A stretch of 64,000 nucleotides of DNA from Aricia agestis (GCF_905147365.1 NC_056428.1:24024001-24088000), one strand, 5' to 3'. Positions 43,575 to 55,853 are shown, counted from the first letter of the stretch. The notes: generated by a model from the letters alone, not told the origin. Program-made: numbers and translations.

Positions 43575-43701
43575 ACTTGTGTTACAGGTACCAGACAAAG
43601 AAAATATATTTAATACTTTTATACTATACATAATATATTTAATACTTTTATTATATGATACCATATTTAATACACATCCATGATCCAGTCACAGAGGTCG
43701 T
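43575..43701 (-). mobile_element. SINE copy lacking its tRNA core
   Basis: The outer parts match the 13155-13364 SINE: 'acttgtgttacaggtaccag' and 'ttaatacacatcca' at one side, CACAGAGGTCGTC at the other. The ~85 bp that hold both Pol III boxes are missing, with 'tgatccagt' at the junction. It must have been transcribed or inserted before losing the promoter, or copied as part of something else. Confidence 0.8.
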
Positions 43702-43789
43702 CGATTGTCGTTTAGAAATACTTTTGGAAGATTTCACACATAAACGAACCGCGTGAACGACTACTAAGCCGACGATGATAATATTATAT

Positions 43790-43985
43790 AGATTATAATA
43801 AACTAGATGACGCCGAAATTTATCGAGCGGGAACCGTACTTTTTTGCGGAGAAAAAAGAATCTTATGCCCTTTTCGGGACTCAAAGTATTTCCATTCCCA
43901 GCAAAATCTGTTCAGCAGTTTGAGCGTGAAGAGGTAACAGACAAACAGACACACTTTGACATTTATAATATTAAGTATGAATTTT
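43790..43985 (-). mobile_element. Helitron fragment
   Basis: Contains 'aaatctgttcagcagtttga', 'gcgtgaagaggtaacagaca' and ends 'catttataatattaagtatg', the reverse of a Lep1-like 5' end. The CTAG end is not seen; 'aaactagatgacgcc' at 43801 is the most likely remnant. Confidence 0.55.
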
Positions 43986-44041
43986 ACAATTTTAAGTAAA
44001 ATGACGACCTATTGCCCACCGACTCTAAACCTCCACGAAAA

Positions 44042-44329
44042 TTATAATGTCTGCAGCTGGGCGGCCCATAGTGAGCTATAAGCCTTTAAACTTGTACAAA
44101 AAATGCGGCTCGCTGCGTCGTCACAATGTGCGCTATCCTTTAAACGGAATCCAATAAGTCGAATCCTCACCAACACGATTTCTATATGCCGCATACCTTT
44201 TGAGCAATCGTGCAAAAATATCCCTTTGATCAACTTCCAACCTTCTATTATCCCCGCTATTAGAGATTTTCCTTTGGTTAAATAATCAGCCGTATGAAGT
44301 CGGAATGTGTTCAATCCTACTTGATACAT
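44042..44329 (-). CDS. Unidentified open frame, 95 codons
   Basis: Minus-strand frame with a plain ATG-less or weak start near 44329 and a stop at 44042. The sequence (for example GKSLIAGIIEGWKLIKG and RHIEIVLVRIRLIGFRLKDS) has no low-complexity bias and looks more protein-like than the other orphan frames, but I recognise no domain. The complementary strand is open for 60 codons too. It may be a transposon relic or chance; I do not assert a gene. Confidence 0.2.
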   Translation of the reverse strand: MYQVGLNTFRLHTADYLTKGKSLIAGIIEGWKLIKGIFLHDCSKGMRHIEIVLVRIRLIGFRLKDSAHCDDAASRIFCTSLKAYSSLWAAQLQTL

Positions 44330-44376
44330 TAATTAGTACTTTTAGCAGTACTTTTAATTAAATGTATTATATATAA

Positions 44377-44583
44377 CTAGCTATTTGACCGAGCTTTGCT
44401 CGGTATTCGATGAAAATGACATTTTCTAAAAATGATTCCTATCTAGATTGATTTATCGCCCCCGAAACCCCCTATATACTAAATTTCATGAAAATCGTTG
44501 GAGCCGATTCCGAGATTCCAATAATATATTTATAAAAAAATTATATATTTATATACAAGAATTGCTCGTTTAAAGATATAAGA
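44377..44583 (-). mobile_element. Short Helitron, CTAGCTATTTGACC type
   Basis: Plus-strand start CTAGCTATTTGACCGAGCTT with the hairpin CGAGCTTTGCTCG next to it; far end 'ttgctcgtttaaagatataa' then GA, i.e. TCTTATATC at the 5' end of the element. Flanked by A and T. 207 bp, non-autonomous; a fourth Helitron family. Confidence 0.82.
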
Positions 44584-44597
44584 TACATTTAATTGCT

Positions 44598-44653
44598 AAA
44601 TGTTACCTTTATCTGTTAACTCTTATAAGAGTTAACAGATAAAGGTAACATTT
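44598..44653. repeat. Perfect 56-bp palindrome
   Basis: Each 28-bp half (AAATGTTACCTTTATCTGTT, then AACTCTTA) is exactly complementary to the other with no spacer. It lies 15 bp from the Helitron end at 44583. Perfect spacer-free palindromes of this size are normally unstable in cloning, so it should be confirmed in raw reads. Confidence 0.97.
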
Positions 44654-45048
44654 CACAAGCTTTACCATACCGCGGCAGTCCCCGAGTCACGAGTGCCACT
44701 TATATTTTTTAATAAAAAATATTATGTTCAAGTGGTGTAGTTAAATAAAATGATGCATAGAACATGTCAAGTACGGTTTTACCCTTCATTGGTTCCCTGA
44801 TCAATAAAAACTTGCGTATCATGACCGTCTTTTATTATCACAGAAAGTTCTACCAGGAATTTTGTGTCCCGTAAAATGAATGATCCCAACATATAATATG
44901 TTTTGAAAATATTTAATACGCGGTCGCTGAGTGGACTATAATTCTTCTTCTTAGTAAATTCACATTGGAGTTTGGACATGCTCTGTCTTTAACGAAACAT
45001 AAAAATCTGGAATAATGAATTAAGCACTAAAAAAAACTTCAAGAGTTC
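44654..45048. other. Unassigned stretch
   Basis: Nothing recognised. The 66-codon minus-strand frame (44779-44979) is without motif. Confidence 0.45.
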
Positions 45049-45101
45049 AATCACAGTATAGCAATATGACATATAGGGACTAATATTGCTATACTGTGAT
45101 T
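45049..45101. repeat. Small hairpin
   Basis: AATCACAGTATAGCAATAT and its exact inverse ATATTGCTATACTGTGATT flank a 15-bp loop. Possibly a tiny MITE; no duplication was identified. Confidence 0.9.
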
Positions 45102-45187
45102 TCAATTCAGTCTTCAAGACATTAGCCAAAGATGAAGCAGCTACGTCATAATATTGTACCTAGATATAATAATTTTCACTTATAATA

Positions 45188-45373
45188 CCACAAGAGCTTC
45201 AAAATTATCGGGTATTTCCCGATAGGTTCGTTGCAAACAAATGAAGGAGTCAAGCTTTTCTGGTTAAAAAATCACGAGCGCAAAACGCGAGTGATTTTTC
45301 CTGAAAAACTTGACGACTTTATTTGTTTGCAGGGAACCTTGAGGGAAATGCCAGATAATTTTGAAGCTCGTGT
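45188..45373. mobile_element. Imperfect foldback element
   Basis: Arms of ~85 bp: CCACAAGAGCTTCAAAATTA ... GCAAACAAATGAAGGAGTCA and GACGACTTTATTTGTTTGCA ... AATTTTGAAGCTCGTGTGG, with a GAGCGCAAAACGC loop. A second inverted pair (45379-45422 with 45517-45566; CCATCCCAAATGTCGGCCAA / TTGGTCGATATTTGGGTCGG) follows. The 70-codon frame at 45231-45443 is a by-product. Confidence 0.75.
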
Positions 45374-45611
45374 GGTATTCGGGGGATTATTTTTCCATCC
45401 CAAATGTCGGCCAATAGAATTAGAATTTGTTTTTTATATATAGCAACTACCAGAGAAAATTTTCAAAAAATTATCAGTATAATACCATGTAGGTTGTACC
45501 ACGTGACGTCGAATGGTGCAATTCTATTGGTCGATATTTGGGTCGGAAAAATAATCATTGTAATACGGTCTACTATTATTGACAGTCTTCTGACAAATAG
45601 ATTGATTAACC

Positions 45612-45817
45612 CATAAGCTTTGTCCACACTGTGCCTTTTTCTGTTCGTCAAGGGCATGCGTTATAGCGCAGTCAACATAGCACGTGAGGCATGCCCGCGA
45701 CGCATGCCCTCTGACCGTATCCAAAACTTCAAAAATGACAATATTAACGTTGCGTTCCTTGACGCACTCAATTATTGAATGCACCAATATGAAAGTTGAT
45801 GACGAAAATTGAAGATA
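45612..45817. repeat. Dispersed repeat E, copy 2, interrupted
   Basis: Left end AGCTTTGTCCACACTGTGCC, a GGCATGCG-rich middle (two GCATGCCC words), then 'aacgttgcgttccttgacgc' and 'gatgacgaaaattgaagata'. The expected right end (GTGCACAGTGTGGACATAG) is absent because the TTAA-flanked element starts here. Confidence 0.65.
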
Positions 45818-46704
45818 TTAAGAAATTTAAAAAAAACCCTGCCAAACAGCTTTAAAAAGTAATGAAATAATATTTACTACCTTTAAGTTCAAAATATAAT
45901 TCCTAACTTGTGTTAAGTAATATTTTAGTCCATAATTGTTGTCACGGTGTGTCGGGGCACCGACTAGTAAACTACATCCTACAATCGCCAAGTCGCTGAT
46001 TATCTCGATTCGTTTCGCTGTGAACATCCTTAAGAGGATACACCAGGGGCGAGAGAAATTGAAAATAGGTATTTGAAAATGTATTGCTGTCTCACCAATC
46101 TCAAGTCTCCCACCGCAGAGCGCGATAGAGACAACACGACAAAAGTTCTAATAAAAGAACAGAAAATATTCGATTCATTGTCCGCTGATTCCTTCTCCAA
46201 AACTTAACCGATTTAAGTACTTTTTTCATTAAGAATTAAAGCAAGGATTGGGCTGTGTTCCTATGTTTTACTTTTTTTATATATTTTAGCCAGTTTTGTT
46301 TTCTGGGTGTTTGAACACAGAGGAAAATCTGGCCATTTTTTTGGGTATTTGGGCGTTCTTATCTTTTTTAATAATAAAAATATGAAAAAAAAAAAAGAAA
46401 ACATAGGGACATGCTAATAGTGGCCATAGATATTCAGGAAAAAAAATCATAACTCTACCGACATTATCCAGGGAGGAAACAGGGGACAACGTTTGTATCG
46501 AAAAATGGCGGGGTGGACTCCTCTTAAACTATAATGTTATGTGAAATCAAACATCTACATTAGCGGCCCCCTGACACACCTTGACAACAATTATGGACTA
46601 AAATACTACTTTACACAAGTTAGGAATTATTTGAACTTAAAGGTAGTAAATATTATTTCATTACTTTTTAAAGTTGTTTGGCGGGGGGTTTTTAAATTTC
46701 TTAA
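45818..46704. mobile_element. TTAA-flanked element with ~145-bp inverted ends
   Basis: The left arm (45822-45965) and the right arm (46563-46700) are inverse copies: 'aaccctgccaaacagcttta', 'gtaatgaaataatatttact', 'tccataattgttgtcac'. TTAA occurs at both borders (45818-45821, 46701-46704). TTAA is the piggyBac target, but the tips (GAAATTTAAAA) are not the usual CCY-start, so the superfamily is uncertain. The ~600-bp interior has no coding frame of note. Confidence 0.72.
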
Positions 46705-46827
46705 TTTAATTTTATTTCATACTTTTTAAACGTGTGTTGGTTATAGTGCAGAATAATTCTTATCAATAGAATTATATTATTCTCATGATTACCATCTATC
46801 AATGTCCTTTTCGATGAGGCCGTTAAT

Positions 46828-47045
46828 ATGAGCCCAAACATGAAACCTCCACTTTGGGGTCATACGAAGCTCGGTTCCTATAGAATCCAGGTGATGCTGC
46901 AGCAGCAGCATGTAAAAATTTACTGTCTTTCTACTTCCTACTGGGTGTCGCAATTAAAATAAGCCCAAACACGAAACCTCTGCTCTAAGTTGGCGAGGAG
47001 TTGGATATCCTATTGATTATCAGGTGATGCTGCAGCACCAGGTCA
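46828..47045 (+). repeat. Diverged direct repeat
   Basis: 'gagcccaaacatgaaacctc' at 46829 and 'aagcccaaacacgaaacctc' at 46961 each precede, by ~60-75 bp, CCAGGTGATGCTGCAGCA / TCAGGTGATGCTGCAGCA. Two diverged copies of a ~80-bp unit separated by ~55 bp. Origin unknown. Confidence 0.65.
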
Positions 47046-47235
47046 ACTTTCCATTAATATGTGTATACGTATATTATATATTCACAAATGTCACGAACTA
47101 GAATGAAATATAAAACCCATCAAACGACTACAAGTTGCTAACGGCATTTCATGAACCAGATAAACCCTGATTTTCCAGCACTGAGCAGGCTGATGATGAT
47201 GAATTATAGCTAAGAACACTCTCGATCATGTCAGC

Positions 47236-47390
47236 TTTCAAACAAAAAAAACTAGATCAAAATCGGTCCACCCGTTTGGATGCTACGATGCCACGGACAG
47301 ATACACACACAGACAAACAGATAGACAGACAGACAGACAGACAGACACGTCAAACTTATAACACCCCTTTTTTTTGTCGGAGGTTACCAG
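47236..47390 (+). repeat. Moth dispersed repeat end with GACA run
   Basis: Contains 'actagatcaaaatcggtcca', 'ctacgatgccacggacagat', CAGACAGACAGACAGACAGA and 'cgtcaaacttataacacccc'. This string is common near the 3' ends of moth interspersed elements. The 91-codon frame here is driven by the GACA run and is not a gene. Confidence 0.6.
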
Positions 47391-47493
47391 TTGGAAAGAA
47401 TCAACAATTTTCTCTCAAAATTCGATCGAAAACCAAGCAATTTATTATTTTTTTATTTTTTTTATCTCTTGTTTATAGAGTCGATCAAAATGA

Positions 47494-47612
47494 ATTGACA
47501 TGACATGCGTCGAATGACGATTTCATATTATCTAAATTAATGTCAATACCATTGTACATTTTGATCGGCGATTCGAAAAGAAGCGATCAAGCGATAAAGA
47601 AAAGTGTTGGGT
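47494..47612. repeat. P-like element fragment
   Basis: Carries 'aattgacatgacatgcgtcg', 'catttTGATCGGCGATTCga' and 'aaaagtgttggg', as in the ends of 61904-63176. Consistent with a short deletion derivative of that family. Confidence 0.55.
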
Positions 47613-47806
47613 AGTATAAGGGCTCTGGCAAACAGGAAAAGAAAAGTCACATGATCTCTGTATTTTCTCTTAACATCCAATCATGGCAAGAGATAATAAT
47701 GCGAGTCTAGTGACCCTTTTTCTCTCTTATCATTAAAATATCTGTATTTGTAGGGTAAATAAGTTCAATAGAGTTATTGAATATCTTTAGGGTCAAATTT
47801 TATAAT

Positions 47807-48060
47807 AGCGCAGAATCGAAGCGAAGTGAATTCCCAAAAAACGACACAGAAAATTCAACCTTAACTCCAGGGCGTAAAGCATACATTACTTCTGCGAGGC
47901 CAATCAGCGTTGGTCGCGCGCATCCACGCGAATTCGCGCGGATGCGCAAGCCTTTTTAATTTCTCAGAAGTAATAAAGTCCTTTAACGCTTTGAAGTTAA
48001 GGTTGAATTTGTAATGTTACTTTTATTAATTCACTTCGATGCGCTTCGACTCTGCACTAG
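47807..48060. mobile_element. Foldback MITE, 254 bp
   Basis: TAGCGCAGAATCGAAGCGAA / TTCGATGCGCTTCGACTCTGCACTA (the latter split: TTCGATGCGCTT, CGACTCTGCACTA) form the tips, and AAATTCAACCTTAACT / AGTTAAGGTTGAATTT and TTACTTCTG / CAGAAGTAA continue the arms. The loop holds the palindrome CGCGCGCATCCACGCG. Arms ~95 bp. Confidence 0.82.
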
Positions 48061-48715
48061 TAGGTATAAAATATAAATTGATAATTTCACTGACGAGAAG
48101 ATCTAATTTACTATTATTAACTTAACGTTAATCAAATATAATCAAAAATTTGTCAGTTACATCGTTCATAAGAATCTAGTTGCAACTAAAGACGTTCCTT
48201 AACAACGAAGTTTCGCAAAGCTAAGAAGAAATAATTATTAAGTTGGTTATAATTAAAAGAAGTAAAGTTTCGTCGACTTTTAATGGGCATCTACTGAATA
48301 TGTTATATAATAAGATATTTGCACGAATGGTTTGGCTACGTTGACAGAAAAATCTTACTCTATGCCACACATCACATCACGAGTCACGACGGGACGGCAG
48401 CGGAGAGGGCCACATTTCCCTTAAGGTGGCGACTAACCCTAAAGTGTAACTTTTATAATTCATTTTTATACTTGAAAATAAGCCCCGAATTGTTTCATTT
48501 TCTAAAATTAGATACTACATTATATTTCCGAGAATTCGATCTGAGCGAGAAACACGATATCTTAAAAATTTCTCGATAGAAAATAATCACAAAGATGCAA
48601 CTAATTTTCACGAATTTTCCATTTATTGCCTTAACCGTGCATTGAACTAAGTTAATATTTTAACACTTTGCATAAAATTCTATCATTGAGAGATCGAACT
48701 TGCGGATTTTTAAAA
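48061..48715. other. Unassigned stretch
   Basis: No repeat recognised. The 86-codon plus-strand frame (48319-48579) has no motif. Confidence 0.5.
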
Positions 48716-48746
48716 TCCATACTAATATTATAAATGCGAAAGTATC

Positions 48747-48789
<43 letters not shown>

Positions 48790-49240
48790 TGCTTTCACGC
48801 CAAAACTACTGAACCGATTGCAATGAAATTTTGTACACAGTTATTCTAGAGTCTGAGAAAGGACATAGGCTACATTTTGATGTGGGAAAATATCTTATTT
48901 CCATGAAAATATCGATGAAAATGAATTCGCATTGCGCGTGGCCAGCGCTCATCCCGGGGGTCCTGGGTTCGAGTCCCGCAGGCGGAACAAAAAGTTTTCA
49001 ATTTTCCTGGGTCTTGGATGTGTATTAAAATAAATTTTCAAAAATCTTAAACATATTTTATGTATAATATTATAAAAAATCCAGAAATATATCGATGCAA
49101 TTTCTAATACGAACATTTTAGTTCTAATACGATTCAACAGATGGCGCTTTATTTTTACTTTATTGTAACATAGAACTAATCATACTTATTAGTATGTTTT
49201 TGTTTATAGTTTTTAATACGTTAGAATATTATGTTTAATA
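48716..49240 (+). mobile_element. Helitron carrying a SINE fragment, copy 2
   Basis: Nearly identical to 36179-36688: TCCATACTAATATTATAAAT, a longer CTGT run, 'gcgtggccagcgctcatccc', B box GGTTCGAGTCC (48966-48976), 'ggaacaaaaagttttcaatt' and 'tacgttagaatattat'. One difference is an extra 'gcaatttctaatac' next to ATCGAT. Confidence 0.82.
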
Positions 49241-49317
49241 ATTTAATCACTTGGTATAATAATAATCAATCTATCTTATCTTATAGAACTCCTACTGCAT
49301 TTCTAATCAATACTATC

Positions 49318-49825
49318 CATATATCCATATATAATATTAATGCGAAAGTATCTCTATCTGTCTGTCTGTCTGTCTGTCTTGCTTTCACGCCAAAACTACT
49401 GAACCGATTGCAATGAAATTTTGTACACAGTTATTCTAGAGTCTGAGAAAGGACATAGGCTACATTTTGATGTGGGAAAATATCTTATTTCCATGAAAAT
49501 ATCGATGAAAATGAATTCGCATTGCGCGTGGCCAGCGCTCATCCCGGGGTCCTGGGTTCGAGTCCCGCAGGCGGAACAAAAAGTTTTCAATGTTCCTGGG
49601 TCTTGGATGTGTATTAAAATAAAATTTCAAAAATCTTAAACATATTTTATGTATAATATTATAAAAAATCCAGAAATATATCGATGCAATTTCTAATACG
49701 AACATTTTAGTTCTAATACGATTCAACAGATGGCGTTTTAATTTTTACTTTATTTTAACATAGAACTAATCATACTTATTAGTTAGTATGTTTTTGTTTA
49801 TAGTTTTTAATACGTTAGAATATTA
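49318..49825 (+). mobile_element. Helitron carrying a SINE fragment, copy 3
   Basis: Third member of the group, in the same orientation directly downstream. B box at 49555-49565. It shares the 'gcaatttctaatac' insertion with copy 2, so these two are the closest relatives. Start somewhat degraded ('tccatatataatattaatgc'). It ends at 'gaatattat' where the next Helitron starts. Confidence 0.8.
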
Positions 49826-50844
49826 TCTATACTAATATTATAAATGCGAAAGTATCTCTGTCTGTCTGTCTCGCTTTCACGCCAAAACTACTGAACCGAT
49901 TGTAATGAAATGTTGTACACAGATAGTCTAAAGCCTGAGAAAGGACATAGGCTACTTTTAACTGGAAAAGGGGGTTGTAAGGGGGTGAAAATGCGTAAAT
50001 TTGGTCAAATTAAGTTAGTTCCAAAAACTTAAAATAGATGGCACCAAGAGTCCCCTAGATCGCGCTATTGCTTGCTCATGCGTATTTCTATAAGAGGTGG
50101 TACCATGTCAAATTAAACTTTTCGATTCTTTCGATTGTTATACATGTTATTAAATAACTCACGTACCAACATAGAAATCAGAAACAACTGTCTACCAATA
50201 ATAAATACTAAGGCCCGATTCGACCAAACTTGAAGTTACACGAGTATAACTATCATGAGAATAATTTTACTCCTTTAATTTACTCTAGGGTATTATCGTT
50301 TGCATTTTACCAAGTTACTCAAAGAGTATGAAATAAAATGTCAATTATAGTTCACAATGACACCGACCGTGACAGGTGAACCCTGTTATTCTCAGTTCTC
50401 AGCAACTATTCTCAGTTTAATATTTATTCCACCAAAATAGCCCGTTTAATTATTTACTCCCGTTGCCTCATTCTTGGATTAAAAGTTGGAAAAACGCAAA
50501 ACCAGCTTACACTTAGATTAGGAGACAGTTATACTCGAGTAAAATTTTACTCCAGTTTGGTCGAATCCGCCCTAAATAGTTTAATGGCCTATGGGTATTG
50601 GCTATTGGGCAAAGCTAAAGTTGTGTAATGCATTATGCAGCTAAGTTGTATAAAGCTAAATAAGCTTTAAAAGGTATAAAAAAGTTTAATTAAAAAAAAT
50701 CATATTACGTGCACACTACACGGCTGTTTTGGGTATTTTGATTGAAGGGGTACCAGGGTTTTAAAAAGCTTTTGACACCAATTTTATTGACACCGCGCGC
50801 TAAAAACTGAAGTCCACGCGGACGAAGTCGCGGGCAACAGCTAG
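49826..50844 (+). mobile_element. Lep1 Helitron interrupted by a MITE
   Basis: TCTATACTAATATTATAAAT start; CGCGGACGAAGTCGCG plus GGCAACAGCTAG end; between A/T. It is longer than its relatives because of the 361-bp MITE at 50212-50572. Confidence 0.88.
50212..50572. mobile_element. PIF/Harbinger-type MITE in a Helitron
   Basis: Inverted ends GGCCCGATTCGACCAAACTT and GTTTGGTCGAATCCGCC with TAA on both sides (50209-50211, 50573-50575). Inner inverted words ACACGAGTATAACT / AGTTATACTCGAGT and GTAAAATT / AATTTTAC. Non-coding. Confidence 0.86.
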
Positions 50845-51715
50845 TGTTATATATTTATCGAATTATTGAGAAAAAACTAATTTGGCGATGAATCCGCGTC
50901 GTTCTATTTCACCTGGCATATGAAAGACGGGCGTGAGTGTGAAGAGAGTAGGACGATGTATGATTTTTGAGATTAGTCGCCCTCTTAAAATTATAAATTT
51001 ATGTTTCATGAGTCATGACTCATGACTGAATGAGCGATGGTAAAATGCGGCCCACCCTGCGCTCCTAGCAACGTGCGCGTCACTTTGGTAAAGCAACTAA
51101 AATCAGCATACTAAATACTCTACCTCGAGTAGAGCTTTTAATAAGCTTTACTTTTCCAGACAACATACACTACTTCATCCAATAAAACCTTTAAAATAAA
51201 AAGTAACAAAAGTAAATCATATCACAAAGGATTTATTTTTAATTTTGAAATTGTGACCAATCTTTCGGCAATAAAGATTCCGGTAAGTCCGGTGGTCAAT
51301 ATCTTACGGAAACGACGTCCGCAGCCACAAATTCTCCACAAACTTCCAAAATTTTATCAGGTATCCAATAAATTTATGAAATCGACATTTTTATTAAATC
51401 TTACTTTAACTAGTGCAAACCGGTTAAGTACAGAAAACAAAAGTTTGAAAATTATAATATCGTGTATATATCGTCTCGTATAATATGATGATTCACATAT
51501 AATAACATTAAATGAAAATTAGTGCTACTAGAAATGATAGGTAACAAGACCGGAATTCGACAAATATCCTCGTTTATGTCGTTTATCCACTAGAGGCAAT
51601 AACATAGTGAAAAATAGTTTTAAATAAAAATAAAGTAAAAAATACAAACATCGGGACAAAACACAGTCAACAACAATATAAAAAATCTACTTAAAGCGCT
51701 TACAGACGAACGGCA
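50845..51715. other. Unassigned stretch
   Basis: AT-rich with no recognised element. 'catgagtcatgactcatgac' near 51005 is a small palindrome. The 76-codon frame (51253-51483) has no motif. Confidence 0.5.
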
Positions 51716-51830
51716 CGTGTCGGCGGCACGCGTCCGCGGCAGTCGACGGCAGTCAGCGGCATGCGACGGCGGCAGTCAACGGCAGTCGATGGCACGTGTC
51801 CACGGCAGTCGACGGCAGCCGTTGACAGTT
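51716..51830 (+). repeat. GC-rich degenerate CGGCAGTCGA array
   Basis: Roughly ten imperfect copies of CGGCAGTC(G)A and CGGCACGTGTC follow each other, e.g. GGCAGTCGACGGCAGTCAGC. It stands out sharply from the AT-rich surroundings. Arg/Gly/Ser-rich frames across it come from the repeat. Confidence 0.75.
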
Positions 51831-52129
51831 TATGACGCTTGCAGTTATGACGTACCGGTAAAGGTAAGCGTCCACAGGTCGGTATCGTACGCAACGGACG
51901 TCTCGCATCAAACGGATAATTTTTTCACGGTACGTCCACTGAATCGGCAGCGCACGATTTACCGACTAGCCTATTAAATGAGTGCTCAAAATGGGGGGTG
52001 TGGATGGAAAAGTCGAAAGCAGAAATTTTGACTTAGGAACTTTGTTTGGACTAATTAGGAGATAAACATATTACTGGCTAGTCGGTAATACGTACGCTAC
52101 CGATACAGTGAACGTACTGTGAAAAAAAT
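51831..52129. mobile_element. Inverted-repeat element next to the array
   Basis: ATTTTTTCACGGTACGTCCA ... ACCGACTAGCC at 51919-51971 and GGCTAGTCGGTAATACGTAC ... GTGAAAAAAAT at 52075-52129 are inverted with some mismatches. The array on its left may be part of the same element. Boundaries uncertain. Confidence 0.55.
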
Positions 52130-53890
<1,761 letters not shown>

Positions 53891-54420
53891 CTAGCTGTCC
53901 CGGCAATCGTTTCTTTTCCATATAAAGAATTTCGCCCATATTATTTCATTGAAGTGACTAAATAAGTATATCACCATGGCAACGTCCATCGCTAACCCGT
54001 CGCACAAACAATGGTCGCCGTGAGTGTACACATGCGCATGCTGTGCTGCGCATGTAACGCATGTCACATGCCGTTTCGCGTCCACCCCACCGTGTGGGGT
54101 GTTCTTTGGATACTGGTTAATTTTTAAAAAATATATAACGAGTATTCTTAGATCATTTTCCGATTTAGGGATCCGTTTGTGAAATATGAAGTTTTAAAGT
54201 GGAAAAAATCGTTAGAGTCCAGTGTCCCTTCTACCAGCTAAACGGTTGTTTCTAGAAATGTGAAAAAAATTACAGGAGTAGGAAATGTGTTGAATTTAAA
54301 AGGAAAATTATTACGTCTAAGAAGATTTTAATCCGGCCGGAATTTGGTTAAAATCAGTAAAGCCGTTTCGGAGGGTACGCGGCCTAACATTGTGACACGA
54401 GAATTTTATATATAAGAAGA
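53891..54420 (-). mobile_element. Helitron H-GCCGGG with altered interior
   Basis: Plus-strand start CTAGCTGTCCCGGCAATCGT, then 'gaagtgactaaataagtata' and AACAATGGTCGCCGTGAGTG; the far end is 'aaatcagtaaagccgtttcg', 'gtgacacgagaattttatat', 'ataagaaga'. The middle contains a GC-rich segment with CATGCGCATGCTGTGCTGCG not seen in the other copies. Confidence 0.82.
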
Positions 54421-54421
54421 T

Positions 54422-54550
54422 AAAGCTAAAGAGTTTGTTTGTTTGAACGCGATAGTTTCAAGAACTACTAGATTTCAAAAACTCTTTCCCTGAGTGCTAT
54501 AGGCTATGTATAATATTATGTACCACGAGCGGATTCGGAGCGACCGCTAG
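54422..54550 (+). mobile_element. Short Helitron derivative
   Basis: 'gctaaagagtttgtttgttt' at the left, 'tgctataggctatgtataat' in the middle and GGAGCGACCGCTAG at the right, followed by T. A heavily deleted Helitron directly adjoining the previous one, whose 5' end it meets. Confidence 0.65.
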
Positions 54551-55853
54551 TCTCAACATAATTTCAGTCATTTAAAGAAATTATAGTAAAACATTTTTAA
54601 TAGTATCATGTAGTGCGAGAGACTTGCCGGTTTTGATTAAAATATGAGAACTCATGTCGTGTTATTCGCGTCTAATTATGTGTAAATACTATGTTTTATG
54701 TGTCTATTAAATAAATTGTAAACATTTTTAACTCCGATGAAAACTGTGTAGTGTTTTACATGTTTAATGTCTGATTTAGTAAAGTAGCCCCAAAAGGGAT
54801 TAATTCATGTGACTTACCTCATATTATGGATAAAGTCCAAACCATGAGGTGGGATATTATTTAAATCTAGCAACTTCTAACATCATATTCATAACAACAT
54901 TATAAGCGGTCGGTGATCACAAAACTAAAACAGTTAAAGTTTGTTTAAAAAATGATATAACAAAAGTTTGCGAAAATCTTTGCATACAGCACGCGAACGT
55001 CCGAATAAATTTTACTGTAAAATGACGAAAAACTTTTGTAAAATCGATTTGACCAGTAATATTTATGTGCAGAGATTTTAACATACATTATGTCTGTCAA
55101 TTGACAATTATTCTATACTCTTCTAGAAGAGTATTATAGAAGAATAATTGTCAATATAAATATAAAGTTATCAGCTATATTATGCTCTTCTAAATGAGTA
55201 TAGTAAAAAAATAAATGCATTTTAAAAATGCATTGCATCGCCACTTCATCACTTTAAAATTTATTATCAAATTATCTGCTAATTTAAAAAAGGTACCCTG
55301 TATTTCATTCTGAAAATTCCCTTTGGTTCCAATTTGCAAAAAAAGCTTTTCTTCGCGTTAAATACTCAATTTAAAAATTTTATCTTTATTGTAAAGAAAA
55401 GTAAAACCAAAAAAAGAATTAAAAACTGATCGCAAAAATTTAGAAGGCAATAGAAATAGGAAACTGAACTCTATTGTACTTAATATTAACCTATTTCACC
55501 GCAGTTGATACAAATAATTTAAATGTTCAAAAACCAATTTACTACACATCAACGTGGGATTTGGTACTTTTACTAAATATGGTTAGTTTTGATTAAATTC
55601 AAACAGTCTGTAAATGTTTTCGGTTGAGTTACTTCTAATAAAACCGATTTTGCAATAACATTTGAGAGTTACAAAATAAATGGCAATTCTGGAGGTTGTA
55701 AATAATAATAATTATACAGGGTGCAATTAAACCTTTCGGCAATATTTCGATGTATAGATCATTGTTAAAAATAAAAATACACGTATGTTTTCTTTTATAA
55801 TCACTCGGTTCTAAAATGTTGAAAAATAGCTTCCGAAAGTTTTCCTAAAAAAT
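54551..55853. other. Mostly unassigned, one palindrome
   Basis: At 55100-55155 ATTGACAATTATTCTATACT + CTTCT and AGAAGAGTATTATAGA + AGAATAATTGTCAAT form an imperfect palindrome of ~56 bp. CTCTTCTAAATGAGTATAG follows ~40 bp later. No gene or named repeat elsewhere. Confidence 0.5.
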
